This document shows positions 11,864-22,810 of a stretch of DNA of 64,000 bases, one piece after another. The translations under genes and the position numbers were made by a program. Positions within the stretch are counted from its first letter, which is position 1. Every line of letters begins with the position of its first letter. Source of the stretch: Thysanoteuthis rhombus (taxonomy: Eukaryota > Mollusca > Cephalopoda > Oegopsida > Thysanoteuthidae); the NCBI GenBank assembly GCA_963457665.1, contig OY735233.1, positions 46,162,166-46,226,165 on the forward strand, in the 5' to 3' direction. Under the pieces are notes generated by a model. That model saw only the letters and a list, made by a program, of their open reading frames with translations. It did no database searches and was not told the DNA's origin.

Positions 11864-12905
11864 TCAGAATTAATTTGGTTTAGATTGGGGGATATGTAGA
11901 AAAAATATTATACATATATATATAATTATATACTAAACTCATCTCAATATGAAACCATGCCAATTAGAAAGTGGAAAATATTGTGCCAATCATTCTTACA
12001 AGCACGGAGACCAAACCTGTTTTGAAAATCAGCTTTTGGAATTTCGGCTCCAACTTGGACCCGAACAACAACCTTTTGCACCTATAGCATCTATTGGAGT
12101 AAGCTGAGATAAACATTGAGATATGAGACATATTTTGTACATGTCCTCATGGCATATAAATATCGATAAATAGAATAATTCACTTAACTTTATTCATGTT
12201 TTTTATCTTGTAATTTAAGAACAAGTAGATTTAGTTACGTGAAAATATTTCGCTGGAAACCTTTGCTTACACTGAGTAGTACTAACAGCTGGAAAAAAAG
12301 TTTTATATAATCGTCGAAATCAGCGACGTCGTCCTGTAGGAATAAATTCCTTTCAATTGTTTTTGTCAAGCTTGACATTGAGGGCAAAGGGTTAATCGAT
12401 TCTTCAAGGGTTTCGATATTGAGTGAGAAAATATAATCTATGCATTGATATCGAAATACGGAGTACACTGTGGCTGAGTGGACGGTGAATGGACTCGGTG
12501 AGACGAATCAAAATTTTGGCTGCGACTGTTAGTGTTCATTTCCCACAAATATTATGGGAAAGGCATGAATCCATCAGTCTTACCAGCTATGGGTAAAGTA
12601 GTGCAGGGTGACATGAATGACGCATTTAAGTCTACTTCATACATCTCAAATATTGATTGTGGTGCCCAAGCAGGGACGACTGAAGCCGTAGCCAGCGTAA
12701 AGGCATTATTCAATGTATATCGAAATAATAAACATCATGATTCGATTTTCAGCCGTATCAACAGATAAAAAAAAGAAAGCATATTCATAAGAACAAGCCT
12801 GACTGTTGTGGGGTCAAACTACATTTCTACTTCTATTCCAAGTGAATATGATTGCAGCAGATTTTGTTTAGTATATATGATAGATAAGTCTGTAAATATA
12901 TAAGG
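11864..12905. other. No recognised gene; weak tRNA-like phrase near 12470
   Basis: No protein motif is recognised, including in the two ORFs of 77-78 codons (12235-12468 minus, 12532-12768 plus). Around 12468-12545 a phrase like gtggctgagtgga resembles a Pol III A box, and tgttcatttccc is a poor B box. A decayed SINE is possible but not supported enough to call. Confidence 0.5.
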
Positions 12906-12909
12906 TTTG

Positions 12910-13022
12910 TCAGTTTGGCTTAGTCGGTAAGATAGTCGCCTAGCGATCACTTGGCCTTGATTTCAAATTGATTTGGTTTAACGTGACAGGATAGACAAAC
13001 AGTGAAGAGTTCAATTCCCCTA
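12910..13022 (+). repeat. tRNA-like SINE head
   Basis: The phrase tggcttagtcggtaag (12919-12934) closely matches the A box of Pol III promoters and the D-arm region of a tRNA. It is followed by tagtcgcctagcgatc, like an anticodon arm. The B-box position (ttgatttcaaattg) is decayed. It runs directly into an RTE 3' end, so it may be the head of a SINE whose tail came from RTE, or simply a neighbour. Confidence 0.55.
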
Positions 13023-13025
13023 ATT

Positions 13026-13312
13026 GATGGGAATTAAAACAGGAGTTTGAGACATGATAGAAACTATTAAAAAATCTTAAATGGCAATGGGCAGGCCATG
13101 TGGAAAGAATGACAGACAACCGATAGACATCACGATTCACAACATGGATCACATGCAAAACCGAGGCCGACAGAGAACAAGATGGAGAGATGAACTAGAC
13201 AAATTTAGAAAATACTGGGTCTGCGACGCCCATGATAGAGAATTGAGGCGAATCCTGCAGAAGGTCTATGTCCAATGCTGGTCGTTAAAAGACTAATGAT
13301 GATGATGATGAA
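13026..13312 (+). mobile_element. RTE 3'-end fragment (copy C) with (GAT)n tail
   Basis: Starts with acaggagtttgagacatgat, the coding strand of the RTE C-terminus. It reads LKWQWAGHV(E)RMTDNR-like text, then RGRQRTRWRDELDKFRKYW and RRILQKVYVQCWSLKD (13081-13296), then a stop and a short ATG/GAT tail (13294-13312). Only the last ~290 bp of the element is present, a typical length for a 5'-truncated insertion. Confidence 0.85.
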
Positions 13313-14740
13313 GAATCTTTCTTCAACTTGAACTTGTGTTTGACAAAATAACGACAGAGGACGATATTTTTTAATCGTCTTTGCTTAGAAATTGTGTTAA
13401 CTATCCAATATCGATATTGAGCACGGGTAACTAAAATTGCATTTAGCAAAACTGTGGATAGGGATAGCCACTGCTCAGTAAATTTTCCATTTCTTTTGAG
13501 TAGTTCACATGATAAAGTGTATATTTAACCACTGTAAAAAGAGGAGTCGTGAAGAAGTGCTTGTGACCTGAATTCTGTGAAGGCAATTCAGAATTATATC
13601 TTCAGTTCTTTGGTGATGTTTAATAATCTGGACTGACAGCTTTACTGGTCGTCAGCCAGCTGAAATATCTATCGAGCCAAATTCACAATTCCTTTCCACA
13701 ATGTTACTTTTAATTATTGGCTTGGCTTAGAACTCTTAATTTGGCATCTTCATATTGCTAAAGCGTTGTCTTTTATTGCTCTATTGTCAAGAATACCCCC
13801 TTTTCTATTCATCGTGAGCTGACGACAATTACTTAGCGCCCAAGACCGGTGGCCCAAGACCTTAGAGGCTTTGAGGATTTGGCAAAGATCGAACTTAAGA
13901 TCCAGGAAAAAGAATTGATTTGACTGCAAGTAAAATGAAGTCATACAGGCTTACTATTGGCTTTCAGACGAAATACAATGATTCTTAGGGACGTAGACTA
14001 ACAAGTATTTATGCGATTGGTTCATTTATTAAGAGATTGTTATTTTGACTAGTAAATGTCTGTTGCTTCGCTAATGGTAAGCGTAAAGCTGTGCTTCGTA
14101 TCAGTATGTTTACTCAGTAATTTGAAAGTTTAACGCAAAGCATATTTAAGGGTAAATAAAATGTGACACGAGAACGAGTTTTGTGTGGGATAAGTTTAAC
14201 ACAAGATATTCTTTGCTAAAGTTTGTATGATCTTTGTAATTTGGGGTAAAAAAAAACGAATCAGCAGTGACAGTAGTAGTAGTTTTAGCTATATCATCAG
14301 CGGGAAATGAACGAACGAACTCACACAGAAGAGAACTGCATTTTTTGTTCGTGTCCTCTGTTTCTGTTTGGTATAACGAACAGATTGACAGGTAGCAAAT
14401 CATATCAAGGATTCAAAGCACAGGCCTGCCGGTTACGAATAAAACAGTTCACTGATCAAAATCATTAATGCTGTCTCACATCATATTCACTAAGTAAAGA
14501 GAAAGTCCACGCCCCAGAAATGACGAATGTCCATACGTATGACAGGTATTTAATTTAGAAAAAAAACTATGCAGAATATTGGTTACATTATCAGAAGAAG
14601 TCTCTTAAGGGATGCATATGTCAACAGTAAATATATAAGACATTGATTATGCCTCATGTAGCAAACTTAGGTCAGGCTTGGGTGTCTATAGTTTGGCTTA
14701 GGAATTGGAATTCAATCATAGCTATAAAAAAAGATTGAAG
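13313..14740. other. No recognised gene
   Basis: AT-rich DNA. ORFs at 13750-13944 and 14146-14403 (minus) have no motif I recognise. Short TAG repeats occur near 14272. Confidence 0.55.
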
Positions 14741-14744
14741 TCCC

Positions 14745-15060
14745 TTGATTTAACAGCTTTGTGAAAGGGAAAAATGAGGGTTGGGGTGATTGAGACACTC
14801 AAAATAGTTCACAGAATTTTTAAATGTGATGCACCATCCTTTAATATCTCACATCGAATTGGGTATTTATTTACAGGGGCAGATTCCAAGAACTGAATCT
14901 GTTGAATAATTACATTTTTTTTTCTAAAAGAGAAATTCATTTTTGGAATAGGTTGCCCAGTCTTGTTAAACATAGCAATAGTGTGCATAGTTTTGAAAAT
15001 TATTTAGATAAGTTTGAAAATTATAGAAAGGTGATGAGCTCACAAGGACATTTGAAATTT
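14745..15060 (+). mobile_element. C-terminal tail of a CR1/Jockey-type LINE reverse transcriptase
   Basis: In the plus strand, with one or two frame changes, the text reads LKSLDLTAL, then IETLKIVHRIFKC, then ITFFFSKREIHFWNRLPSLV followed by KHSNSVHSFENYLDKFENY. The pattern F-S-x-R-x(4)-WN-x-LP-x(2)-V and a late S-V-x-SF-x-N-x-LDK is the usual last part of CR1/Jockey/RTEX-type LINE proteins, just after the RT domain. The fragment has no upstream RT core here. It lies in a frameshifted state, so it is a relic. Confidence 0.7.
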
Positions 15061-18000
15061 TCAAGAGAGTCTGATCTGTGACTGGTATCAACTTGTAAAT
15101 GTCGTTTGTATCTATGTACATTGAATATTTTTTCATGAATTTTGTATTCTTTGAAGCTGATGTGTAAATAAAATATTTTGCAAAGAAATAGTAAAATATG
15201 AAATGAATAAATGCAGATATTATACTGTGTCTTATGTGCTCTAATTATTGCTTGGGAGCTCAATATGAGCAAATATGGGACATGGATGTGTTTCAGTGAG
15301 CGGTAGTCCTGCTTATACTCTTGTTAAACATTTATCTTATAAACCGACATATACGGAAATTGCACAGATGTCAAGATTCCACACGGAGCCACGGATTCAA
15401 AGAGCAGCAATTATATCTGTGATGAATCCATTTAAAAACAAGAACAAAATTTGTCCAAATTGCAATAAGGAAACTGGCCGTAATTTATTCATTGATAACT
15501 GATATTGGTCTCTTCGCTTAACAGTGTAATCTGGAACATAGCATTACATTCATCTTTTTGGCTGGATCTGACTATAATTATCTTAACAGATCACGTTTCT
15601 ATATCCCTTACGTCCTATATCGGGGCAGGCAGAAAAGTGAGTTATTTATACAATCGTATTCAGTCTCATAGCTAAAAATATTTTCTAATGTATTCGAAGA
15701 AAAAAGTACATCACCCATTAGAATATTTCTGCGTGGGCAGAAAACGTAACTGGAAATCATCCCTTCTACTTATTTTCTGATGAATAGGGTTTTCGATCGT
15801 AAAACAAAGAGATGATATCATGTAAGAAGATTATGTTGTTACGCATGAAATGTCGTTTTTATTTTATACTATAGAGAATAATGCTAAAAGTCACTGGTTT
15901 ACTAACGTAATTGCTTTTCTTACAGATACAATATAAATAAAGATATTAATTGTTATAATTGAAGCACTCAACGGCATATTTCTACCCAATACTTATTTTC
16001 AAAAACGATTTTAAATAAGGACATAATGCTGCTCAAGCAGCTTACAACATCAAGAAAGCATTTGTAGTGAACGCTTCAGCAGAGGAGATTATTAAGCACT
16101 TTTCAGAAAGGTTCGAGTCTGGAAATGGAGAAACCAAATATAAACTTTAACAAAAGCCCAAACCTCTTTTTTAATGTTGAGGAATTATCGATAGCAGTGG
16201 CCAACAGCCCACGAACAACGGTTTGAAAACACTCTGGTAATTTTAAGACTTTACCAACGACCGTATCACATATCGAGGTCAAAAAAAGGTTAAACTGTTG
16301 GTGGAATGGGTCCATGGCATATCGCTCAGAGAATTACTGTGTGAAATTTTGCAGCATCCTCCATATTCATCAGAGATTTCTCTTTTATATCATCATCTTT
16401 TCGGGCATTTTGAACTTCATATCCGTAAAAAAAGGTTAAATAATTGAGAAACCATAGTTAATGCTTTTACAATATTTGTGACAAATAAACCTAAGTAATT
16501 TTAGAGACATAGAATATTATCATTAGATAATCGTTGAAAAAGAGGTTTTAACATACCGTATTTTGTTATATCTTACTAATTAAATGAAAATGACATTTTA
16601 TATCTAATTTTTTTTCAAATTTAATAACTATGATACTTTAGCGTATATGCTGGGTCAGTCATAAGAAGACTGTGCTTATCTTTCTAATGACTGAGATTGG
16701 ACAAAATACTTTTCAAGTTCACCAACGAATATAAACAGCCCCAAACAAAGCAAAATAGGTTCTTTAATGTACAAAACATTTTCTATCTCATCACGAGAAT
16801 CATCATAAGTAAAAATTCCGAATCCACTTGTTCTTGTTTTATGCATGAATTGCGCTTCTAGTGTTATCTACCAAAAATATTATCTATATCTGAAAGATTG
16901 CTTGAACATCAGCTTTTATATGAAGGCTCACTTTTTGCTCTCTATACGCGTTTCTCTGTATGGTAAGCAGATTTTTTTTTAAAGTGACGAAGAGATAATC
17001 CCATGTATAATGTGTGGATAGCCTGTGGGAATACAACGTTTCTGCTCTAGCTTACCAGTTTGTTTATTAAATGTTGTTCGACTTTTGACCACCTAGATCG
17101 ATGTTTCACAAACCTTCTTTTTTTTTAAAGAATTACCGTCCCTTTATTTACAGGAATACTAGTGCAGCTTTAATTAGTGTAGGTTTTATTGGAGTACACT
17201 TATGGTAAGTGGTCACTGCCACTGAATACGAATATGTCGGCTTCTAGGCGAGCACACTATCATTTATCCTCTTTGGGGCAGCATGTGTGTGAAAAAAGTT
17301 CGGATACAGAGTCTGGTCTTGACTTGGCAAGATGCTCGTTAATCGGCCCCAGTGTATGATAGGCTGAGATGACCAAAGAACATTTTTGTTGCTGCATATG
17401 GCAACTGGTATTCCAAAATGGCCACTCATCCGGGGTGGGACGAGGCTTGAGATTGCTTAACTTCTTTTAAGAGCGCCGATGTGCCCAATGCGATTTAGCC
17501 GTAAAACTAATCATAATCTGAAAAGAATAACATATAAAATTATGATAAAACCTTGAAGAGTGCCGTTTAGGACATAACGAAGTAACTGGATTAATCAAGA
17601 TATATATGCAATTCATCGGCGCATGTGCCGTAAAAATGGTCAAAATACTACATTGAAAAGTATTTTTCAACGTAAGCGTTCATATAATAACCATAAATAT
17701 AATTGTACAAAAATATCTGTAAGTACTCGATTATTTGATATAAAATTAATTGTTGTGAAGTGTGGGCCTGATACGACGAGAGTAATTTTCCTTGTCTCCA
17801 AATGTCCTTCACTGTCTTTTGTCTCCTATCACCCCAACCCTCTTGATTCTTCCGGTAGGCCCAAAGCAGGGGGTGGCGCTTATATATTTGAAATGAAATC
17901 CAATAGTTCAGGGAATTTGATCATGCAAAAATTACAGTCCCTAATACCTATTTTCCCCAGTCTCCTTCGAAGTAGTCTGCTTACCCATGTTTGCACACTA

Positions 18001-18285
18001 GTTCACAAGCATTACTGATCACAAAGTGTACAGTGTAGAGTTAATACAAAAAATGATTCACATACACTATTCATGTCTTTCGGTAGAGCTGCCAATCGCT
18101 CGATCGCACCACAGCTTTTTTCACAAACACAAACATAAATGCACATGTACACACTTATACCCACACTCACACACACAGACACAAATAAACACATAATCAC
18201 ATTTACATACACAAATGCACACCGTTCCGTATGTGTGAGTGTGTAACAGCATGAGATGTATGCAATTCCATACGAGTGTAAATCT
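15061..18285. other. No recognised gene; one shared repeat at 17205-17290
   Basis: A/T-rich DNA with small ORFs (for example 15275-15502 plus and 17623-18018 plus) that I do not recognise. At 17205-17290 the phrase gtcactgccactgaatacga then atatgtcgg matches 51030-51075, so a dispersed repeat (family T) lies here. Confidence 0.5.
17205..17290 (+). repeat. Dispersed repeat family T, copy 1
   Basis: Shares ggtcattgccactcgatacg-like text with 51025-51115, followed by gaatatg(t)cggc, a gcgagca/gagagta block and a tatcaat/tatcctct block. The true boundaries are unknown. Confidence 0.5.
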
Positions 18286-18289
18286 TTGT

Positions 18290-18716
18290 CTACACAGAAT
18301 GGTGCTATGGGAAATCCTCTCCACCATCGGTGGTGCATTTGCTCCTCTTTTGAATCTACTCGTCAAATCCACTTTGGAAAAACTCTTTCGAGCACTCCCT
18401 GGGTCCAACGTCTGATATCTTCTTGCACGTCATCTGTATCATTGAAGTGCTGTTCCCAAAGGCTTTTCTCCATCTAATCAAATAAGAAAAAACCTAAGGG
18501 CGCCAGTTAAGTACTGTAAGGTGGATGTGATACCAATGACCAACCCATTTTTGCAATAATTTGTGATGTTGCCCAAGAAGTGTGAGGTCGTTACATGAAA
18601 CTGTTTTTGTGGCCTTATCTTACGAATAGATTCTCGAAATTTCCTGATTGCTGCAAAGTAGCATTCGCTGGTCATTGTTGTCCTCCACTCGAGGAAATCA
18701 AGCCAAATCACCCCTT
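18290..18716 (-). mobile_element. Mariner-type transposase relic
   Basis: The minus strand reads FLEWRTTMTSECYFAAIRKF, then RESIRKIRP (18600-18715). A decayed VTTSHF block follows where mariner has its second catalytic aspartate (HDNARPH). Next comes a GITSTL-then-PYS-type stretch near 18500-18530, and after a stop HFNDTDDVQEDIRRWTQGVL (18400-18470). The order matches the C-terminal half of mariner/SETMAR-like transposases. The catalytic motif is destroyed and stops interrupt it, so it cannot be active. No terminal inverted repeats were found. Confidence 0.7.
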
Positions 18717-19090
18717 ATGAAAATTTCACACGTACGCACACATAATATTAAGAAATGGTGCATAAATATAAAGAAATAAGATATTTAATAAAAGGACAGA
18801 ACATTCCGGTATTTGAAAAAGTCGATGAAGAGTCAATATCATTTCCATTCAAATGATCCAATTTTGACGGTTGTCAAACAAATTATACAGAGATAAGAAG
18901 TCAAAAATGAAGGCTTAAGGGGATTGTGAGCTTTGTTGGTTCACACAAGATGGAAGTCGATAGAAATATATTTGTTTTATTCTTTTATCGTTTTAAAGAA
19001 TATTTTGGGATAAATCAGCCGGCAGTTAGTCTGACTGACTTTTGATAGAGACAGGAGCACTTAAGATTTCAGACGATTTTAAGATTTTGA

Positions 19091-19095
<5 letters not shown>

Positions 19096-19168
<73 letters not shown>
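19096..19168 (+). repeat. (AT)n microsatellite
   Basis: About 72 bp of pure AT dinucleotides. ORFs reading Ile-Tyr repeats across it are artefacts. Confidence 0.95.
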
Positions 19169-19170
<2 letters not shown>

Positions 19171-19370
19171 TTGCCATTTTTGAAACAGAACGAGGAGGAA
19201 CAAGACATACTGCTTCAGGATGTGACAGAAGCTTAAATGAATTAACTGATAACTTGTGGAAATATGTAGATATTTGTAAAACAGTTTTATTTTAACTGAA
19301 ACAGACATTAAATCTCGCTATGGAATAAAACTTATAGGACGATAATGATATATGGCGTAAAAATCTAGAT

Positions 19371-19458
19371 AATTCTAGATATAGTTTGAAACAATTCTAG
19401 ACATATTTTGTGGCAATTCTAGATATAATTAGAGGCAATTCTAGATATAAACTGAAAA
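19371..19458 (+). repeat. 22-bp tandem repeat, four units
   Basis: Four adjacent 22-bp units start with aattctaga at 19371, 19393, 19415 and 19437, with the second half of each unit diverged. A half unit (aatctagat) precedes at 19362. Each unit carries a TCTAGA palindrome. Confidence 0.9.
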
Positions 19459-19527
19459 AAGGTGGTCAGTGGGGAAGAGGACTAGAGGACCCCTAGTTTT
19501 TCTTTATAGATTATTTAGTAACGTTGA

Positions 19528-19589
<62 letters not shown>

Positions 19590-19643
19590 TAATAATAATA
19601 ATAATAATAATAATGATAATAATAATAATAATAATGATAATAA
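19528..19643 (+). repeat. (AAT)n microsatellite, 5' flank of the R4-like element
   Basis: About 115 bp of AAT/TAA units with a few GAT interruptions. It directly precedes the coding remnant at 19676-20467. Confidence 0.95.
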
Positions 19644-19675
19644 AAGAGCGTGAGAGATAGTGCAACAAGCAATAA

Positions 19676-20467
19676 AGTAGAAAACAATGGAACAGTACAG
19701 CAAACAAGAAAAAAAGATGGGAAGGGAAAAAATTGTACGGCGAGTTTAAAAGACAGATACAAGATGTAGCAGACGAGAAATCATGGACGTGGTTACGAAA
19801 AGGGAACCTTAAGAGAGAAACAGAATCGCTCATCATGGCAGCCCAAAACAAAAGCATAAGGACAAACTACATAAAAGCAAAAATCGACAGAACACAGACG
19901 GACAGCAAATGCCGCATGTGCGGTGAAAGAGATGAGACAGTAGACCACATAATTAGAGAATGTAGTCAACTCGCCCAGAAGGAGTATAAGCATAGACACG
20001 ATAGAGTAGCAACGATGATACACTGGGAACTAAGCAAACAAATGGGATTCATCCATGTGGAAAAGTGGTATCAACACAAGCCAGAGGCAGTTTTGGAGAA
20101 TGACAACCACAAACTACTCTGGGACTTTGACATCCAAACTGACCACCTCATCCAGGCTAGAAGACCGGACTTAGTAATCGTAGACAAAAAAAGGAAGGCC
20201 TGCCAAATAGTAGACGTTGCTGTGCCTGCAGACCATGGAGTAAAAAAGAGGGAGGGTGAAAAAAGGGAAAAATACCAGGACCTAGCAAGGGAGTTAAAGA
20301 AAATGTGGAACATGAAAACCAGGGTAGTACCGGTCATAGTGGGCGCACTGGGAACTGTCCCCAAAACGCTGAGGGTGAGACTGGAGGAGATCGGGATTAG
20401 GGGAAGGATTGAGACCGTACAGATCACAGCACTACTGGGAACTGCACGGATACTGAGGAAGTGCTAG
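19676..20467 (+). pseudogene. C-terminal part of an R4/Dong-like LINE protein (zinc knuckle plus restriction-like endonuclease)
   Basis: The frame opens after a stop at 19673 and runs to TAG at 20465-20467. The track-style start at 19733 is a TTG, so the real reading simply enters from a truncated 5' side. In order: WTWLRKGNLKRETESLIMAA, then a CCHC knuckle CRMCGERDETVDHIIREC (C-x2-C-x8-H-x4-C). Next comes WDFDIQTDHLIQARRPDLVI with a PD-x14-D endonuclease signature (RPDLV...IVD), then VVPVIVGALGTVPKTLRVRL and a final LLGTARILRKC. This CCHC plus RPD-x(12-14)-D arrangement is the hallmark of LINEs with a restriction-like endonuclease (R2, R4/Dong, NeSL groups). The RT domain is missing, so this is a 5'-truncated insertion. 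The 244+ codon frame is intact, which suggests a young copy. Confidence 0.9.
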
Positions 20468-20708
20468 AGATATAAGGACTGCAACGAATTGTAGCTCTGT
20501 CATGATATGCGAAAGAGAGAGGAGACGTTAGCTGAAGACCTGAGGAGACTTATTGTCACTCAGCCTTCAGCGATAACCACTGGGCAACCGGTGTGAAACT
20601 GTAAATCGCAGAATTACTGCGACGTACAAGTACTAGGAGAGGAGGACTGGAGACTTGCTGTCACTCAAACTCCAGCGGTTACCACCAGGCAACTGGTGTG
20701 AGATTCCA
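20468..20708 (+). mobile_element. 3' UTR of the R4-like LINE with an internal imperfect duplication
   Basis: After the stop codon two related ~70 bp segments occur, at 20536-20600 and 20641-20708. Both contain gagactt-ttgtcactca, then a tccagcg/ttcagcg block, then taccac-gg-caac-ggtgtga. The second copy leads directly into (AAT)n. Tandem-like 3' UTR structure is common in LINEs, where it may serve as the RT recognition site (inference). Confidence 0.75.

Positions 20709-20746
<38 letters not shown>
20709..20746 (+). repeat. (TAA)n tract at the 3' end of the R4-like LINE
   Basis: About 12 TAA units directly abut the element's 3' UTR. The tract is either the 3' side of a (TAA)n target or the element's own tail. 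Confidence 0.95.
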
Positions 20747-20747
<1 letters not shown>

Positions 20748-21299
20748 GGGATTGCATGCCAAAAATTCACTTGCATTGAAGGTTTGTTTATTTGATGTGG
20801 TTTGTTGTTGTTGTCATTGTCATCGTTGTCACCTGGGGAAAATGAAATCAACTCCAGAGTAAAGTAAGAGTTTTTCATTAAGGAATGGAAAAGAAGAAAA
20901 ATGATAAGGTATTATAAATAGAATAGCAACATGAACTTAGGTTTGCTCTAAATGAAAATTACTTGTCTAGTCAAAGAAATGACGTTGTCTGTCATGATGA
21001 GAGGTGATAGATCTCTTACGCTGGCTGAAATTTCAGCAATCTCTGCTCAGGCCCCACATATATTTGACCCGATTGCGATAGGTGAATTAGACCTAGATGT
21101 GACGAGCACACGAAATAGTATCACTCACCATTTCACCTTGCACTATTTCACTTCTAGCTAGGAGAGATAGATCAATGCCTCCTCCAAGGATATTAGTTCC
21201 AAATGAACACAAACTGTCCCTGGTTGAGTTTGAACTTATTATTGGCATATCTTTCTCCAGATCATTAAGAGATAAAAACTGAAAGATCATCAACAAAAG

Positions 21300-22420
21300 A
21301 AATTTGTTGCTCCTCTTCAGGATCTTATGGTGACCTATATTCTTTGAAGCATCGACTTCACTAAAGAATAATATTCTCCATAAACCTGGTTTCGACTTTC
21401 TTTTATAGCGGTTGATAGATCAGCTTTACGGGATTAAGAACTGTTGTGGACCATTTATTTTAAATTCCCACATTGAATGTCAATCGTATTGAGATCCTGA
21501 ATGTTTGCAAGTCATATCATTGAGTTGATATGCTTTTCCCATAGAAACGCTTCTAGACGATTTGCATTGTGGTTTAAAGCATTATCATTCTTGGAAATGA
21601 CTTCATTCTCACCAAACCAATTTCCTATCGATAAAATGAAAAAAGTGTCCAAAATTTCAATGTTAACAAGTGTGTTGATTGTTAAGGCAAAGATTGCGAT
21701 TTCCCCTGGTTCTTTACCTGACATACAATCCCGAATGAGTCTAGTTATTTGCCTATTTTCTTCTGGAGGTTATTTTTATGTTTCATTAGAATGGCTCTGG
21801 ACAAACGTTGCAACGTCATTGTTTTGGCCAAAGTAGATTCATGATTCATCACTGAACATCACTTTCATTCAATTATCCACACTCAGTGGTTGCTTCTCTT
21901 TAGCCGACTGTAACTCTGTTTCCCTCTGTTGATGTGTTAGTGCAGGTTTTCATTTGGCTTTTCTGCATGTAAATTCCATTTTATTCAGCCGGTTTCTCAC
22001 AGTTCTGTCACAAGTACTGACTGCCGTACTGCCGTTTCATTTGTTGTACATTTCAAGTCATATTGCTTTGATTTTTCTTTTCTGATGCCTTCACGTCTTT
22101 TGGGTCTTCCTGTACGTTTTTTATATAACCTTGGCATTTTGTTTATACTTGCACCAAATTCCAGACACATCTTGTCTGGATTCAATTAACATGGTTTTTC
22201 ACACTTCATCTTGGATTTTCTTCTCGGAGGTGTTTTATAATCTTTCCAATATTTCAATTCTGACTTCTCTCGTTGGAGCTACGTTTTCTCTCAATTATCC
22301 CAACAATTAATGCAACAGCTTGTTAAGGTTTTGCAAGTACTCTCTTTTGACATGAACTAATTTGCATGTCAAGATTTGAGTCGGTGTTTGTTTAGGAAAT
22401 GCAAATCACAAAATGATTCC
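21300..22420 (-). mobile_element. Tc1-type DNA transposon relic
   Basis: The minus strand reads, with stops and frameshifts, an N-terminal GRPK-like hinge (RTGRPKRREG at about 22095), then NRLNKM-FTCRKAK at about 21985. The first catalytic region follows as KVMFSDES at about 21850, then PGEIAIFALTIN, KYIEILD-like NIEILDTFFILSIGNWFGEN, and a decayed second catalytic region KNDNALNHNANRLEAFLWEK near 21530-21600. The order matches Tc1 transposases (DD34E). In the second site QDNAPCH-type text is changed to KNDNALN. The usual protein is ~340 residues. No terminal inverted repeats were found by eye. Confidence 0.8.
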
Positions 22421-22624
22421 GAGTTCTTTTTCTTAGTTTTGAGTGATTTCATACTGTTTTTCTCTACATCAGGAAGAATGCCAATAATCTAAATATTTTA
22501 ATCTGATTAGTTTGACTTATATTTCATCAAGTCAGAATATCAAGTTATTAAACATACCTTTTGTGTCATATTCTCTAAGTGTTCTGATTTCATAGTTTTT
22601 GCCAAAGGTAGCATTTTCTTTTCC

Positions 22625-22810
22625 TTCTTCCTCTTCCAGATTTCCCATGCATACGGCCTTGTAATGTACGGCGTTCAATATCTCTGTTTCTGGTTTTATA
22701 ATCTAGGAATTTAAGCTATCGCTCAGATAATGTTATCATTGATCTATTTGCGTGTGTGCGTTTGAGTACTGCATAATTTTATATCTATCTTATCTCTATA
22801 CGATATTTAC
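22625..22810 (+). repeat. Dispersed repeat family X, copy 2
   Basis: Counterpart of 2685-2870 in the same orientation; see the shared blocks described there (cttgtaatgt, aggaatttaagct, cgtgtgtgcgttt, tcttatctctatacgatat). Confidence 0.6.

Noticed and set aside
17623..18018. 131-codon open frame (plus)
   Set aside because: No motif, no homologue recognised, no exon-like signals with neighbours; kept as unsupported.
18012..18408. Two overlapping Cys/Val-rich minus frames
   Set aside because: They read through a CA-rich stretch (18120-18240); composition artefact.
19504..19857. 117-codon open frame on the minus strand with poly-Ile
   Set aside because: Antisense translation of the (AAT)n repeat and of the LINE remnant.
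20071..20427. 118-codon open frame on the minus strand
   Set aside because: Antisense shadow of the endonuclease frame at 19676-20467.
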